Below, in pieces: positions 15,425 through 25,326 of a stretch of 32,528 bases of DNA (within the stretch, counting starts at the first letter, position 1; every line of letters starts with the position of its first letter). The DNA lies in NCBI GenBank assembly GCA_964558465.1, contig CAZLEF010000083.1:1-32528 (forward strand), read 5' to 3'. The notes beneath the pieces are model-generated. The model saw only the letters and a program-made list of their open reading frames with translations. It was not told where the DNA came from and ran no database searches. The stretch is from JACJYC01 sp964558465. GTDB taxonomy: Bacteria > Bacteroidota > Bacteroidia > Chitinophagales > Saprospiraceae. A program made the translations under genes and the position numbers.

Positions 15425-15439
15425 CGGTCCAGTGGACCG
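15425..15439. other. Perfect palindrome CGGTCCA-G-TGGACCG
   Basis: Seven-base arms around one base, in the short gap between the aquaporin stop and the SDR start. It could be an operator for the SDR gene or a weak transcription end for the aquaporin operon; no T-tract follows on either strand. Confidence 0.4.
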
Positions 15440-15454
15440 GCATCTTTGTAACTT

Positions 15455-16273
15455 TCAAGCGCTCTTTCCCCATCCATCCCGTCCCCGTAAAACCTTATAA
15501 ACCCCATTGCCATGCCGGACGCCCGAAAAATGACATTCCATGGTCAGACAATTGCCGTTGTGCCGCATCCGGTACCACCTGCGAAAAACAAAACCGGCGG
15601 CGTTCATACCCGCAACAGGACCGATAAAATACAACCACCAGGCCGTCCATACCCCGGCAGGTAGGGCAGAAGCGGTCGTCCGGGCGGGATTGATGCTCAT
15701 GCCGGAATAAGGCGCTTCAAAGGTGATAAAAAATACGAGCAAAAGGCCGGCAAAAATCCCTGTATAAGAAGCTAATCTGGGGTGGTTGCTCGACCATAAA
15801 ACCGTTAAAAACAGGGTAAACGCCATACCGGTTTCCAGCGCGAGGGCCCATCCTTCGCCCCATACGCCGGGCCTGGTGACCACAAAATTGATCGCCGGGT
15901 GGGAAAGATAGGAAAATGCCAGCCATTTTGAAACCAGGATGCCCCCGAGACCCCCTGCAAACTGCGCCGAAATATAACCGGCGGCATCTGCGGCTTCAAT
16001 GCGATCCAATTGATAAAAAGTGAGGGTCACTGCAGGATTCATATGGGCGCCCGACCGTTTTCCCCATTTGGAATAGATCAAAAGCACGGCGGTCAGGCCC
16101 ATAGCCAGTCCTTCGGCCAGACGCCAAAGGACCGGCGACCCGAGAGTGTTCCGGATGGGAAGCGCAGGGTGTTCGATCAGGATGGTGAAAAAGCACGCCG
16201 ATAACATGAACATGCCCAAAGCCCAGGCTTCTATCAGATAAAGGCGCCAGTTTTTTTTCCAGATGGTCCACAT
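15455..16273 (-). CDS. Aquaporin/glycerol facilitator family (MIP) channel
   Basis: A 272-residue inner-membrane channel for water or small neutral solutes. Both hallmark NPA motifs are intact (79-81 in HMNPAVTL and 195-197 in INPARTT), with about six membrane helices between residues 12 and 230. The C-terminal 35 residues after the last helix are basic and Cys/Gly-containing, and look like an unconserved tail. Whether it conducts glycerol or only water cannot be settled by eye. It is the last gene of a tight operon (12-nt gap) behind two glycosidases, an unusual partnership that hints at osmotic or solute coupling. Confidence 0.9.
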   Translation of the reverse strand: MWTIWKKNWRLYLIEAWALGMFMLSACFFTILIEHPALPIRNTLGSPVLWRLAEGLAMGLTAVLLIYSKWGKRSGAHMNPAVTLTFYQLDRIEAADAAGYISAQFAGGLGGILVSKWLAFSYLSHPAINFVVTRPGVWGEGWALALETGMAFTLFLTVLWSSNHPRLASYTGIFAGLLLVFFITFEAPYSGMSINPARTTASALPAGVWTAWWLYFIGPVAGMNAAGFVFRRWYRMRHNGNCLTMECHFSGVRHGNGVYKVLRGRDGWGKSA

Positions 16274-16285
16274 ATAATCTGTTTT

Positions 16286-18283
16286 TTAAACTTTTGATTC
16301 GCTCAAACTTTTCCGCCCTGAAGACCGTCTGACCGGTTGCACCGCAGTTTTATCCCGTATATCACACAGCAATTTGATCAGCATACCCACCGACCAGGCT
16401 TGCTGGATGCAGCCTTTACCGGTGTCCGGATTGACGCCGTCGAATATTTCGGCGATCCCGCGCAGACAGCCTTCCTCGTAAAAATGGCGTTTCAACGGTT
16501 TCAATTTGGCCAATATGGTATTTTGCGATTCGGGCGAGAACTGATGCATTTTTAAATATGCAAGCGCGTATTCCGGCCATAGGTACGCCCATACCGTTCC
16601 CTGGTGGTAGGCGGTATCCCGTTCCCATTGGTCCCCTTGGTAAACGCTTTTGAAATCCGGGTTTTCCGGATTGAGCGAGCGCAGGCCGAGGTCGGTGTAT
16701 AAATGCGCTTCAACTACTTTCATCACAGATCTGGCTTCCTCCACCGTCAAAAGATCAAACGGCAGGCTCAAAGCATATACCTGATTGGGCCGGATGGCTT
16801 CGTCGGTGTATTCCCCCGGGATGATCACGTCGTTCAGATAACCTTTGTCGTTGATAAAATACTTCCGGAATGCATTTTTGGCCTTCATGGCCAAAGTGTG
16901 AAATCCAAAGATCTCCTTGTTCAAGGTTTTGGCGAATTCGGCGTAAATTTTCAACGCATTGTACCACAAGGCGTTCACCTCAACCGGGCATCCCTGCCGG
17001 GGGGTAACGACATAGTCGCCCACCCTGGCGTCCATCCAGGTAAGCTGGGCCAATCCCTCGCCGCCAAATAAAAGCCCCTCATCCGTAACGTGGATATTGT
17101 AACGGGTTCCGCTGATATGCGATTCCAGAATGTTGGTAAGGGCCGGAAAAATTTCTTCGAGGAAATCCGTATCTCCAAATTTCAAATGGTATTCGTAAAG
17201 GGTTATAAACAGCCACAGTGTTGCGTCGATGGTATTGTATTCCGGCATTTCTCCCTGGTCCGGAAACCGGTTGGGTAACATGCCGCCGTCGAGGTATTTC
17301 AAAAAAGTGTGGATGATGGATCTGGATGTTTCCTGATTGCCGGCTGCAACGGTCAGCCCGCGCATGGCGATCATGGTATCCCGGCCCCAGTCGGCAAACC
17401 AATGGTAACCCGCAATGATAGAATAACTTTCTGTGGACTGACGGCGGACGATAAACTGATCGCCGGCTACCATCAGATCTCTCAGAAACGGGTGATTCCC
17501 GGCAGCCGCACCCAACTCTTTCAGTCGCAGGAGTTCGTCGTTTTTCCATTCTTCGGGCTTGTGGTCAAATACCCGTTCGTCCAGGCTGAATATCAGGTGA
17601 AAAGATTGCCCTGGTTGGAGTTGGGCAATGATCAAACCGATACTTTTGGCGTCTTCCCGCGAATCGAGCCCGCGCTCGGTTTCCTTTTCATATTCAAAAT
17701 TCCGGTACCCGACCGGATTGGCCCGGAAGGCCCCGCCTTCAAAACCGATCCATAACGGGGGCGCTCCGTAATGCGCGTAAACTTTCAGCCGGTCCTGCGC
17801 CAGTTTTTCCACATAAAAGTCAAACCAGTTGTCCGCATGGAACAAACTATGGTAATCCCGGAATACCAGCAATGGATTGATTTCCAGTTGAACGGCTTTT
17901 TCCCCTTCATTTTGATAGGTTACGATGGTGGCGTTCATGCCGTGGATCATAAAAACCGTTTTGCTGAGACGGGCTTTATTGATCCTGAAAACAGATTTTG
18001 GAAGGGGATCCCTTTCGAAACTTTCCAGGGTATGATACCCTTCCGGATAGACCACCCCCGGGTATTGGTTTGTTGCCAGGGCGGCGCCGTCGAGGGTTTC
18101 TTCGACTTTGGAAACGATCACCGTCCGGCCGGTGGGCGGGTTCAGGGCGGCTACAAGTAATCCATGATAACGGCGGGTGTTGGCGCCGGACAGGGTTGAA
18201 GAAGCATAACCACCGAGGCCGTTCGTTACCAGCCATTCCCTGCCGGCGGTTTCTTCGAAAGACGGTTGAGAAAAACGTATCAT
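16286..18283 (-). CDS. Glycogen debranching-type amylo-alpha-1,6-glucosidase
   Basis: A 665-residue protein with the two-domain layout of bacterial/archaeal debranching enzymes. The N-terminal beta-sandwich (about 1-235) starts with REWLVTNGLGGYASSTLSG and TRRYHGLLV, the GDE_N hallmark. The C-terminal (alpha/alpha)6 barrel (about 265-645) contains HWFADWGRDTMIAMRGL (294-310), GGMLPNRFPD, EYNTIDATLW and the late DRDTAYHQGTVW-type motif, typical of GH133. It would hydrolyse alpha-1,6 branch points in glycogen or related oligosaccharides. No signal peptide, so it is cytoplasmic. It lies 19 nt downstream of the glucosidase gene and 12 nt upstream of the aquaporin gene. Confidence 0.9.
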   Translation of the reverse strand: MIRFSQPSFEETAGREWLVTNGLGGYASSTLSGANTRRYHGLLVAALNPPTGRTVIVSKVEETLDGAALATNQYPGVVYPEGYHTLESFERDPLPKSVFRINKARLSKTVFMIHGMNATIVTYQNEGEKAVQLEINPLLVFRDYHSLFHADNWFDFYVEKLAQDRLKVYAHYGAPPLWIGFEGGAFRANPVGYRNFEYEKETERGLDSREDAKSIGLIIAQLQPGQSFHLIFSLDERVFDHKPEEWKNDELLRLKELGAAAGNHPFLRDLMVAGDQFIVRRQSTESYSIIAGYHWFADWGRDTMIAMRGLTVAAGNQETSRSIIHTFLKYLDGGMLPNRFPDQGEMPEYNTIDATLWLFITLYEYHLKFGDTDFLEEIFPALTNILESHISGTRYNIHVTDEGLLFGGEGLAQLTWMDARVGDYVVTPRQGCPVEVNALWYNALKIYAEFAKTLNKEIFGFHTLAMKAKNAFRKYFINDKGYLNDVIIPGEYTDEAIRPNQVYALSLPFDLLTVEEARSVMKVVEAHLYTDLGLRSLNPENPDFKSVYQGDQWERDTAYHQGTVWAYLWPEYALAYLKMHQFSPESQNTILAKLKPLKRHFYEEGCLRGIAEIFDGVNPDTGKGCIQQAWSVGMLIKLLCDIRDKTAVQPVRRSSGRKSLSESKV

Positions 18284-18302
18284 TGGTTTTTTGATTTTTG
18301 GG

Positions 18303-20936
18303 TCACCAGCAATCGCTGTCGATCAACTCGGCGATCAGGCCGGTCCATCCCGTTTGGTGGGAGGCCCCCAGGCCCTTGGCCGTGTCTCCGTGGAAATATT
18401 CGTAAAACAGGATCAGGTCGCGGTAATGCGGATCGTAATGGAAAAAATCGTCAGCGCCATGCACGGGGCGCCGGCCCAGTTCGCCCCTTTGGAAAATGGA
18501 GGCGAGCCGGTGGGAAATCTCTTTGGCGGCCGTTTCGAGGTTGACCCAATTGCCCGAACCAGTGGGCACTTCCACCCTTGATTCGTCCTGATAATAGCTG
18601 TGAAACGTTTTTAAAGACTGAATAATCAGGTAGTTCATCGGCATCCAGACCGGGCCGCGCCAGTTGGAGTTACCCCCAAACAGGCCGGTAGTCGACTCGC
18701 CGGGTTCGTATTTCAACCCGAAATCCTGTCCGTCGATATGGACCATATACGGGGTCTCGTGTTTTTTGGAAACGGAACGGATGCCGCCCGGACTCAGGAA
18801 CTCCCCTTCGTCAAAAAGCGCCGACAGCAATTTTTCCAGCCGGTGTTTGGGAACCAGCGACAGCAGCAGGTCGCGCCCCTCGTGGAGGTCTTCGATCACC
18901 AGGTATTCCCGGTTTTCTTTCCGGTAGGCCTGGAACCACTTCAGGCGTTGGTAAAAATCCGGCAGTTTTCTCAGTTTCTCATCTTCCAGGATCAACGTGG
19001 CGAACAAGGTGGAAAGACCAACCAACGACCTGACTTTCAGTGGGATGTACCGGTTGTCGGGCAGGGCCAGGATATCGTAGAAAAAATTCTCCTCTTTGTC
19101 CCAGGCCCCCGTCCAGTCTTCGCTGATCCGGTTGAGGGATGCGGCGATGTACACAAAATGTTCCAGAAACTTGGTAGCCACATCTTCGTAGGCGGTATCG
19201 TCTTCCGCCAGGATCAGGGCGATTTCCAGCATATTGAGGCAGTACATGGCCATCCAGGCGGTACCGTCGGCCTGTTCGAGGTAACCGCCGCCGGGGATAT
19301 AACTGCTGCGATCGAAGATGCCGATATTGTCGAGGCCCAGGAATCCGCCTTCAAACACGTTGTTGCCGTTGTGATCCTTCCGGTTGACCCACCAGGTAAA
19401 GTTGAGCAGGAGTTTTTGAAAAACCCGCTTCAGGAAGCGTTTATCGTCGTTGCCGTTTCGTTGTTGGTCCATTTTGTACACCTGCAGGCAGGCCCAGGCG
19501 TGCACCGGGGGGTTGACGTCGCCGAATGCCCATTCGTAAGCAGGCAACTGGCCGTTGGGGTGCATATACCATTCCCGGAGGAAAAGAATGAGTTGGTTCT
19601 TGGCGAACTCCGGGTCGAGCATAGCCAGGGGTATGCAATGGAAGGCCAGGTCCCAGGCGGCATACCAGGGGTATTCCCATTTGTCGGGCATGGAAATAAT
19701 GTCCTCGTTATTGAGGGTCTGCCAGAAATGGTTCCTTCCGTTCAGCCTGGAGGCGGGCGGCGGGGGTTGCCCCGGATCGCCGTTCAGCCAGCGGGGTACG
19801 TCGATATTATAATATTGTTTGCTCCACAACATCCCCGCAAAGGCTTGCCGCTGGATATTGGCCAGGTCTTCGTCGGGCCCTTTGGCAAAGGGGCGGTAAA
19901 ATTCGTCGGCTTCCCGTACACGCTGGTTAAAGACTGCAGCATGAACTTTTCCCAGGGGGTCGGACAGGTTTTTTTCCCGGGTCAACCGGAGGCAGATCTC
20001 CGTTTTTTCACCGGGAATGACCATGCGGTGGTACAGGGGGGCAAACTTGGTACCGTCCATTTTGCCGGCCAGCCAATCAAAGTCCTGGTTGACCACCGCC
20101 GTGTGGAATGCATCTTTCACAAAAGGCGATGCGTTCGGCAGTTGGAACAGCCGTTCTTTATTGGTTTCGTTTTCAGTAAACAGCAACCGGTCGGCTTTTT
20201 CGAAGTGAAAGAAATAATCGCCTGACTCGGGATGCTGAGCAACCACCCCGCCTTCCGCCGGCCGGATGACGGGCTTTTCCGTACCCGGAATAAAATCCCA
20301 CAAATTCCGGAACCAAAGGGTCGGCAATACCCAGACGGGGGCCGGATCCTGGCCCCGGTTCCAGATGCTGATCCGGATGCAGATATCCTCTTCGGACGCC
20401 TTGGCGTATTCGGTGAAGACGTCAAAATAGGCATTGCCTTTGAACGCCTTGGTATTGCGCAGTTCGTATTCGGGTTCTTCCTTGGAGCGGCTCCGGTTCA
20501 CTTCTGCCAGTTCCTGATATGGAAACGGGTTCTGCGGGTATTTGTACAGGTGTTTCATGTAGGAATGGGTCGGCGTATTGTCGAGGTAGAAGTACACCTC
20601 TTTGACGTCTTCGCCGTGGTTGCCTTCCGGGCCGGCGAGGCCGAACAGGCGCTCTTTTAAAATCGGGTCTTTCCCGTTCCAGAGCGCGACGCTGAAACAG
20701 AGCCGGCAAAGCTCGTCGCTGATGCCGGCAAGGCCGTCTTCGCCCCAGCGGTACACGCGCGACCGGGCATGGTCGTGTGGAAAATAGTCCCATGCCGTGC
20801 CGCCGGGGCTGTAATCCTCTCTGACCGTTCCCCATTGCCGTTCGCTAAGGTAAGGGCCCCATTTCAGCCATTTTTTGCCTTCCTGGTAGGTTGCCAGGAG
20901 GCGCTGGTTTTCTTGAGAAATATTGGATTTTGCCAT
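18303..20936 (-). CDS. GH63/MGH1-like glucosidase
   Basis: An 877-residue protein of the bacterial glucosidase group related to GH63 and mannosylglycerate hydrolase. The N-terminal third has the family's opening (LSERQWGTVREDYS, AWDYFPHDHARSRVYRWGEDG). The catalytic (alpha/alpha)6 barrel (about 365-870) shows YPWYAAWDLAFH (422-433) and LPAYEWAFGDVNPPVHAW (464-481), which hold the predicted acid residues. Substrates of this group include alpha-glucosides and hexosyl-glycerate solutes; the exact one cannot be read from sequence. No signal peptide, so cytoplasmic. It is the first gene of the glucosidase-debranching-aquaporin operon. Its start is preceded by a repeat-filled spacer. Confidence 0.88.
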   Translation of the reverse strand: MAKSNISQENQRLLATYQEGKKWLKWGPYLSERQWGTVREDYSPGGTAWDYFPHDHARSRVYRWGEDGLAGISDELCRLCFSVALWNGKDPILKERLFGLAGPEGNHGEDVKEVYFYLDNTPTHSYMKHLYKYPQNPFPYQELAEVNRSRSKEEPEYELRNTKAFKGNAYFDVFTEYAKASEEDICIRISIWNRGQDPAPVWVLPTLWFRNLWDFIPGTEKPVIRPAEGGVVAQHPESGDYFFHFEKADRLLFTENETNKERLFQLPNASPFVKDAFHTAVVNQDFDWLAGKMDGTKFAPLYHRMVIPGEKTEICLRLTREKNLSDPLGKVHAAVFNQRVREADEFYRPFAKGPDEDLANIQRQAFAGMLWSKQYYNIDVPRWLNGDPGQPPPPASRLNGRNHFWQTLNNEDIISMPDKWEYPWYAAWDLAFHCIPLAMLDPEFAKNQLILFLREWYMHPNGQLPAYEWAFGDVNPPVHAWACLQVYKMDQQRNGNDDKRFLKRVFQKLLLNFTWWVNRKDHNGNNVFEGGFLGLDNIGIFDRSSYIPGGGYLEQADGTAWMAMYCLNMLEIALILAEDDTAYEDVATKFLEHFVYIAASLNRISEDWTGAWDKEENFFYDILALPDNRYIPLKVRSLVGLSTLFATLILEDEKLRKLPDFYQRLKWFQAYRKENREYLVIEDLHEGRDLLLSLVPKHRLEKLLSALFDEGEFLSPGGIRSVSKKHETPYMVHIDGQDFGLKYEPGESTTGLFGGNSNWRGPVWMPMNYLIIQSLKTFHSYYQDESRVEVPTGSGNWVNLETAAKEISHRLASIFQRGELGRRPVHGADDFFHYDPHYRDLILFYEYFHGDTAKGLGASHQTGWTGLIAELIDSDCW

Positions 20937-20944
20937 TTTTTTTT

Positions 20945-21056
20945 ATTGAGGAATCGAGGAATCGACCACGCCGCGGCGTGGGAGGAATCGAGGAATCGAG
21001 GATGCGAGGATGGCGCATTCGAATCCTCGAATCGACAAATCCTCACATCCTCTAAA
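20945..21056. repeat. Tandem repeat GAGGAATC with embedded CCACGCC hairpin
   Basis: Units of GAGGAATC (8 nt) run on both sides of the perfect hairpin CCACGCCGCGGCGTGG (20966-20981), followed by degenerate reverse-complement units (AATCCTCGAATCGAC, CTCACATCCTC). The array fills the spacer between the glucosidase start at 20936 and the SDR stop at 21058. Confidence 0.9.
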
Positions 21057-21057
21057 T

Positions 21058-21864
<807 letters not shown>

Positions 21865-21936
21865 GTTATTTTTTGTAAAACAATGAAACAATGCCCTCCT
21901 TCGCCTATGGGCTACGGCGGGTAAAAAAACATGCAA

Positions 21937-23604
21937 CTACCGCTTCAGCCCGGCGATCATGCCCCCGTTGAGTGTCCGGATCCTGTAAAGGCCGGAATGA
22001 GCGGTCAGGTACAAGGTTTTGCCGTCGTCGCCCCAGGCCATATTGGCCGGCCGTTCGGGGCTTGTCAGCTTGCCGAGGTATTTTCCCTCAGGGGAAAGGA
22101 TCCACAAACCACCCGGCCCTGAAATAAAGAGATAACCCTTGTTGTCCACCTTGATGCCGTCCAGAGCTTCTTCGTCGTCGGTCTGGTTCATATCAAAAAA
22201 GACCCTGCCCTCATCGAGCGTTCCGTCGGGTTTGACCCCGAACCGCCAAAGTGTTTTTGTGTTGTGGATATCGCGGATATCCCAGTTGGAAATGTAGAGG
22301 TATTTTTCGTCAGGAGAGAAGGCGATGCCGTTGGGGCCGCCGACAGCGGTGGTCAGCAATTCGGTTTTACCGCCTTTTATCCTGTAAACGCCCTGATGGT
22401 CCAATTCCTTGCGCAGATCGTCATATGCTTTAGGTAAACCATAGGGTGGGTCGGTAAAATAAACCGTGCCGTCGGATTTCAGCGTCAGGTCATTGGGGCT
22501 GTTCAGCCGTTTTCCTGCAAAACCATCCGACAGAACGGTAACCGGGCCTTTTTTTTCATGCCGGACCACCCGGCGGTTGCCGTGCTGGCAAACCAGGAGC
22601 CTGCCGTCTGCGTCGAGCGCCAACCCGTTCGAACCCGGCTGATGGTATTCTCCGATGTCCAGACCGGTATAACCCGATTTGGTCATGTAAATCGACACGT
22701 TCCGGCTGACCGGGTCAAACCGGTAGATGACGTTTGCATTGGGATCGCTGAACAACAGGTACCCTTCCGGATGCCAGACCGGGCCTTCCGTAAATTGGAA
22801 CCCTTCCGCTACCTTTTCGATTTTGGTATCCGGGTCGAGTACCTGATCCAGTTCGGGATTGATCCGGACCAACCTGCCGAGGTTTTGCCAGTTTTCCGGG
22901 GTTGGAAAACGGCCATAAAAATCAAGGGTTGCCGACCGGATCCAGATGTAATTGTTGGGCAGGTCGGCAATCGGGCCGTTCACCCCCAGGATGGCGAGTT
23001 GGAATTGTTCGCCGGGCCGGGCGTTTTCCGTGAGAAATACCCGGTTGGGGGCGTTGTACCCCTTGATGATCCCGTTGCCGCTCTGGCCGAAGGTTTTATT
23101 CAACCGGCCGTTGACCCATACTTCGGCGTAATCGTCCAGAACGATCTCAAAAACGACGGTTGAGCCGGTCGGGTCAAAATTTCCGACTTTTTCAGGCACG
23201 GTAATGTTAAGCCGGTACCAGACAAAAGACAACAGGCCGGTACCGCGGCGCATTTCGAGTGAGGAAGGATCGAGAACCTCCCATTGCGAATCGTCAAAAC
23301 CCTGAGCGCCGGCCTTTACGGAAAGTTCATGGGTGTTGACCGTCCGACCGGTTGGGTATAAAGGTAAAGGGTCGTTTTCACCGGGTCCGGGCGCTCTGAA
23401 TATGCTGGGCGCAACACCCGCATCCAGGGTTTTCCATTGGGTTTTTACTAGGGCCGCCCCGGCTTGGGTTCGCAGGTCAACGACGGCGTCGGGTTGTCCG
23501 ATGGCGAGTTCGCGGCTTTCCTGGCTGAATAAACTCCCGGTTATCAGAAGCGAAAAAGCCAGGTTTAAGCAGGTTTTCATGGTTTTGGTATTTAAACGGT
23601 TCAT
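21937..23604 (-). CDS. SMP-30/gluconolactonase family protein with N-terminal jelly-roll domain
   Basis: A 555-residue exported protein. Residues 1-28 are a signal peptide (core CLNLAFSLLITGSLF). Residues 110-232 look like a galactose-binding-type beta-sandwich (FVWYRLNITVPE, VLDDYAEVWVNGRL). Residues 255-550 form an SMP-30 six-bladed propeller: FTEGPVWHPEGYLLFSD, LNSPNDLTLKSDGTVYFTDP and GPNGIAFSPDEKYLYIS contain the expected Glu, Asn and Asp metal ligands. Family members hydrolyse sugar lactones such as gluconolactone. The ATG at 23604 overlaps the upstream stop as ATGA, supporting translational coupling; Met9 (23580) is a possible alternative. Confidence 0.87.
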   Translation of the reverse strand: MNRLNTKTMKTCLNLAFSLLITGSLFSQESRELAIGQPDAVVDLRTQAGAALVKTQWKTLDAGVAPSIFRAPGPGENDPLPLYPTGRTVNTHELSVKAGAQGFDDSQWEVLDPSSLEMRRGTGLLSFVWYRLNITVPEKVGNFDPTGSTVVFEIVLDDYAEVWVNGRLNKTFGQSGNGIIKGYNAPNRVFLTENARPGEQFQLAILGVNGPIADLPNNYIWIRSATLDFYGRFPTPENWQNLGRLVRINPELDQVLDPDTKIEKVAEGFQFTEGPVWHPEGYLLFSDPNANVIYRFDPVSRNVSIYMTKSGYTGLDIGEYHQPGSNGLALDADGRLLVCQHGNRRVVRHEKKGPVTVLSDGFAGKRLNSPNDLTLKSDGTVYFTDPPYGLPKAYDDLRKELDHQGVYRIKGGKTELLTTAVGGPNGIAFSPDEKYLYISNWDIRDIHNTKTLWRFGVKPDGTLDEGRVFFDMNQTDDEEALDGIKVDNKGYLFISGPGGLWILSPEGKYLGKLTSPERPANMAWGDDGKTLYLTAHSGLYRIRTLNGGMIAGLKR

Positions 23605-24077
23605 TGATTCAATAATTCAGCGGTCAATCCCGCCTGAGCGATTTGCACGTCCTGGTCGGCGCTGGCCGCTCCGCTGACGCCGATCGCCCCGATGACCTTG
23701 CCTTTGTACACAATGGGCAGCCCGCCCCGCAGCATGTTTTCGCCAACGCTGAGCAGGGATGTGCGGCCGTTCAGAATGCCGTCTTCCAGGTTTTTGGAGG
23801 GCATTTTGAACAGGGCAGCGGTCCGGGCTTTTCCGCAGGCAACTTCTGATGCAATCGGGAAGGTGCCGGTCAGGCGGTGCAACAGGATCAGGTGGCCGCC
23901 TGCGTCCACGATGGCGATGGCCCCGCCGGGCGCGTTGTTATCCCTGGCAAATGCCTGCGCGGATGCCATGATCAATTCTGCCCCCTCGAAGGTCAATTCA
24001 AAAGTTTCGCTGATCTGGGCCTGCAGGTTGAAAACCGCCAAAAAGGCGAGGATGGGTAATATGCGGAAGAAATGCAT
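23601..24077 (-). CDS. Exported GlcG/HbpS family haem-binding-like protein
   Basis: A 158-residue protein with a signal peptide (residues 1-20, MHFFRILPILAFLAVFNLQA). The mature part is a single GlcG/HbpS domain: NAPGGAIAIVDAGGHLILLHR, ACGKARTAALFKMPS and GGLPIVYKGKVIGAIGVSG. HbpS binds haem and iron in Streptomyces, while GlcG is linked to glycolate use; which applies here is unclear. It overlaps the SMP-30 gene by four bases and so is likely made together with it. Its start lies only six bases from a long 9-nt tandem array that occupies its upstream region. Confidence 0.85.
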   Translation of the reverse strand: MHFFRILPILAFLAVFNLQAQISETFELTFEGAELIMASAQAFARDNNAPGGAIAIVDAGGHLILLHRLTGTFPIASEVACGKARTAALFKMPSKNLEDGILNGRTSLLSVGENMLRGGLPIVYKGKVIGAIGVSGAASADQDVQIAQAGLTAELLNQ

Positions 24078-24081
24078 GTTA

Positions 24082-24212
24082 ATTGATTGATTGGATTGAT
24101 ACGATTGATACGATTGATACGATTGATGCGATTGATGCGATTGATACGATTGATACGATTGATACGATTGATGCGATTGATGCGATTGATGCGATTGATG
24201 CGATTGATTGGA
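24082..24212. repeat. Tandem repeat, 9-nt unit GATTGAT(A/G)C
   Basis: Twelve uninterrupted units from 24094 to 24201, in the order three AC, two GC, three AC, four GC endings, so the array also has a higher-order pattern. Because nine is a multiple of three, the array is open in some frames and encodes a meaningless I-D-T/I-D-A string on the plus strand. It directly precedes the haem-binding-like gene start (minus strand, 24077). Confidence 0.97.
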
Positions 24213-24295
24213 TTTTTACCCGCATGGGCCTTGGACCGGGCGGGGATTGGATTGATTGGATGATTGGATTTTTAGGCTTCGCATCAACAAATCAA

Positions 24296-24374
24296 CCACG
24301 CCGATGGCGTGGCACGCACATCAACGAATCAACGAATCAACGAATCAACGAATCAACGAATCAACGAATCAACG
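24296..24374. repeat. CCACGCC hairpin followed by tandem AATCAACG units
   Basis: The hairpin CCACGCCGATGGCGTGG (24296-24312) is followed by seven 8-nt units (24319-24374; the first is CATCAACG). The unit is the reverse complement of the GTTGATTC unit at 12511 and 26380. The array ends six bases before the stop of the double-YHS gene. Between the two arrays (24213-24295) only degenerate GATTGGATT sequence is seen. Confidence 0.93.
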
Positions 24375-24379
24375 AAATG

Positions 24380-25300
24380 TCATTTAGCCGGCGCATCATA
24401 GGCCACCGTCTTACCCGCTTTTTTATCCATCAGGCCGGGCCAGTTCTGGTCGGCGAGCCGGACATTGTTATCCAGGTCTTCGCTGAACAGGTTGAGGGCC
24501 TTGGTGGAATGTTGCAGCATCAGGCGGCCGTCGACCACCTGGAAGATTTCCGGGTCGATGGGGCGGAGTTTGTTGCGGCTCACGGCGTAGGCGCAAAAAC
24601 CGCCGAATTGGGGCGCGTATTTCTCCGGATCACTGCCGAACAACTGCTTGTTTTCTTCCGAAGAAAACAGGTACAATGCGCCTTTGTAGAGTTTGACGAT
24701 CTTTTCCTGCCCTTTTACGGGTTTACCCTGTGACTGATAGGCCACTACATCGTAACCTTCGGCGATGAAACCGTCCTTGTTGGTGTTCACGAGAAAGTGT
24801 TTTTCCTCGTCCGGTATCAAAGGTTTGCCGTTGTGCGACAGGATCTGCGGCCAGTATTTTTCGGCTTTTTCCAGGCTTTGGGCATCCTTGTGCCAGGCAT
24901 CGTAGGCGCGTTGGTTGTGTTGGAGGATCAGCTTTCCGTCTATGATGTCGAAATAGTTGACGTTGATTTCCGCAAGGTGGCCCTGCGAAACGGCGTACCC
25001 GCAATAAGCGCCGTATTGAGGGGCGTATTTTTCCGGGTTTTCGACGAACATTTGCCGGGTTTCATCACTGGAAAACCAATAGGTTGCTCCATTGTAGTGG
25101 TGGGTCAGGTTGGGCTTCCCCTTCACAGGCGAACCCTTGGTAAAAAAGGCTACCGGATCGTGACCGTCCAGGATGACGCCTTTGCTGTCTGTATTGACCA
25201 GGAACTCCCCCTCAGGGATATTGGTCCGGCAAGCCGCTATGGTCAGCACGAAAGCGATCAGGAGTGCAGGTTTAAAAATTTGAAATGCAAACGTTTTCAT
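24380..25300 (-). CDS. Lipoprotein with two tandem YHS domains
   Basis: A 306-residue predicted lipoprotein with lipobox TIAAC, lipidated Cys24. The mature protein is an internal duplication of about 135 residues: FLVNTDSKGVILDGHDPVAFF / FLVNTNKDGFIAEGYDVVAY, then YWFSSDE / YLFSSEE, then NPEKYAPQYGAYCGYAVS / DPEKYAPQFGGFCAYAVS, then ILQHNQRAYDAW / MLQHSTKALNLF. Each copy is a YHS-type domain of the kind seen in small metal-binding proteins and as single-copy exported proteins in Bacteroidota. Both copies keep the Cys of the YCGYAVS motif. The gene lies 26 nt downstream of the double-VOC gene and is probably co-transcribed with it. Confidence 0.87.
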   Translation of the reverse strand: MKTFAFQIFKPALLIAFVLTIAACRTNIPEGEFLVNTDSKGVILDGHDPVAFFTKGSPVKGKPNLTHHYNGATYWFSSDETRQMFVENPEKYAPQYGAYCGYAVSQGHLAEINVNYFDIIDGKLILQHNQRAYDAWHKDAQSLEKAEKYWPQILSHNGKPLIPDEEKHFLVNTNKDGFIAEGYDVVAYQSQGKPVKGQEKIVKLYKGALYLFSSEENKQLFGSDPEKYAPQFGGFCAYAVSRNKLRPIDPEIFQVVDGRLMLQHSTKALNLFSEDLDNNVRLADQNWPGLMDKKAGKTVAYDAPAK

Positions 25301-25326
25301 TGGATTGATTTTATTTGGTTTTTAAA

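Noticed and set aside
18738..20225. Long plus-strand reading frame (495 codons)
   Set aside because: It is entirely antisense to the GH63-like glucosidase gene, which has clear family motifs; the frame has no recognisable domain.
24082..24374. Possible CRISPR array
   Set aside because: The repeats are contiguous 8-9 nt units without unique spacers, and no cas gene is present.
24083..24733. Plus-strand reading frame of 216 codons opening with an I-D-T/I-D-A string
   Set aside because: The N-terminal part is only the translation of the 9-nt array, which stays open because nine is divisible by three, and the rest is antisense to the YHS lipoprotein gene.
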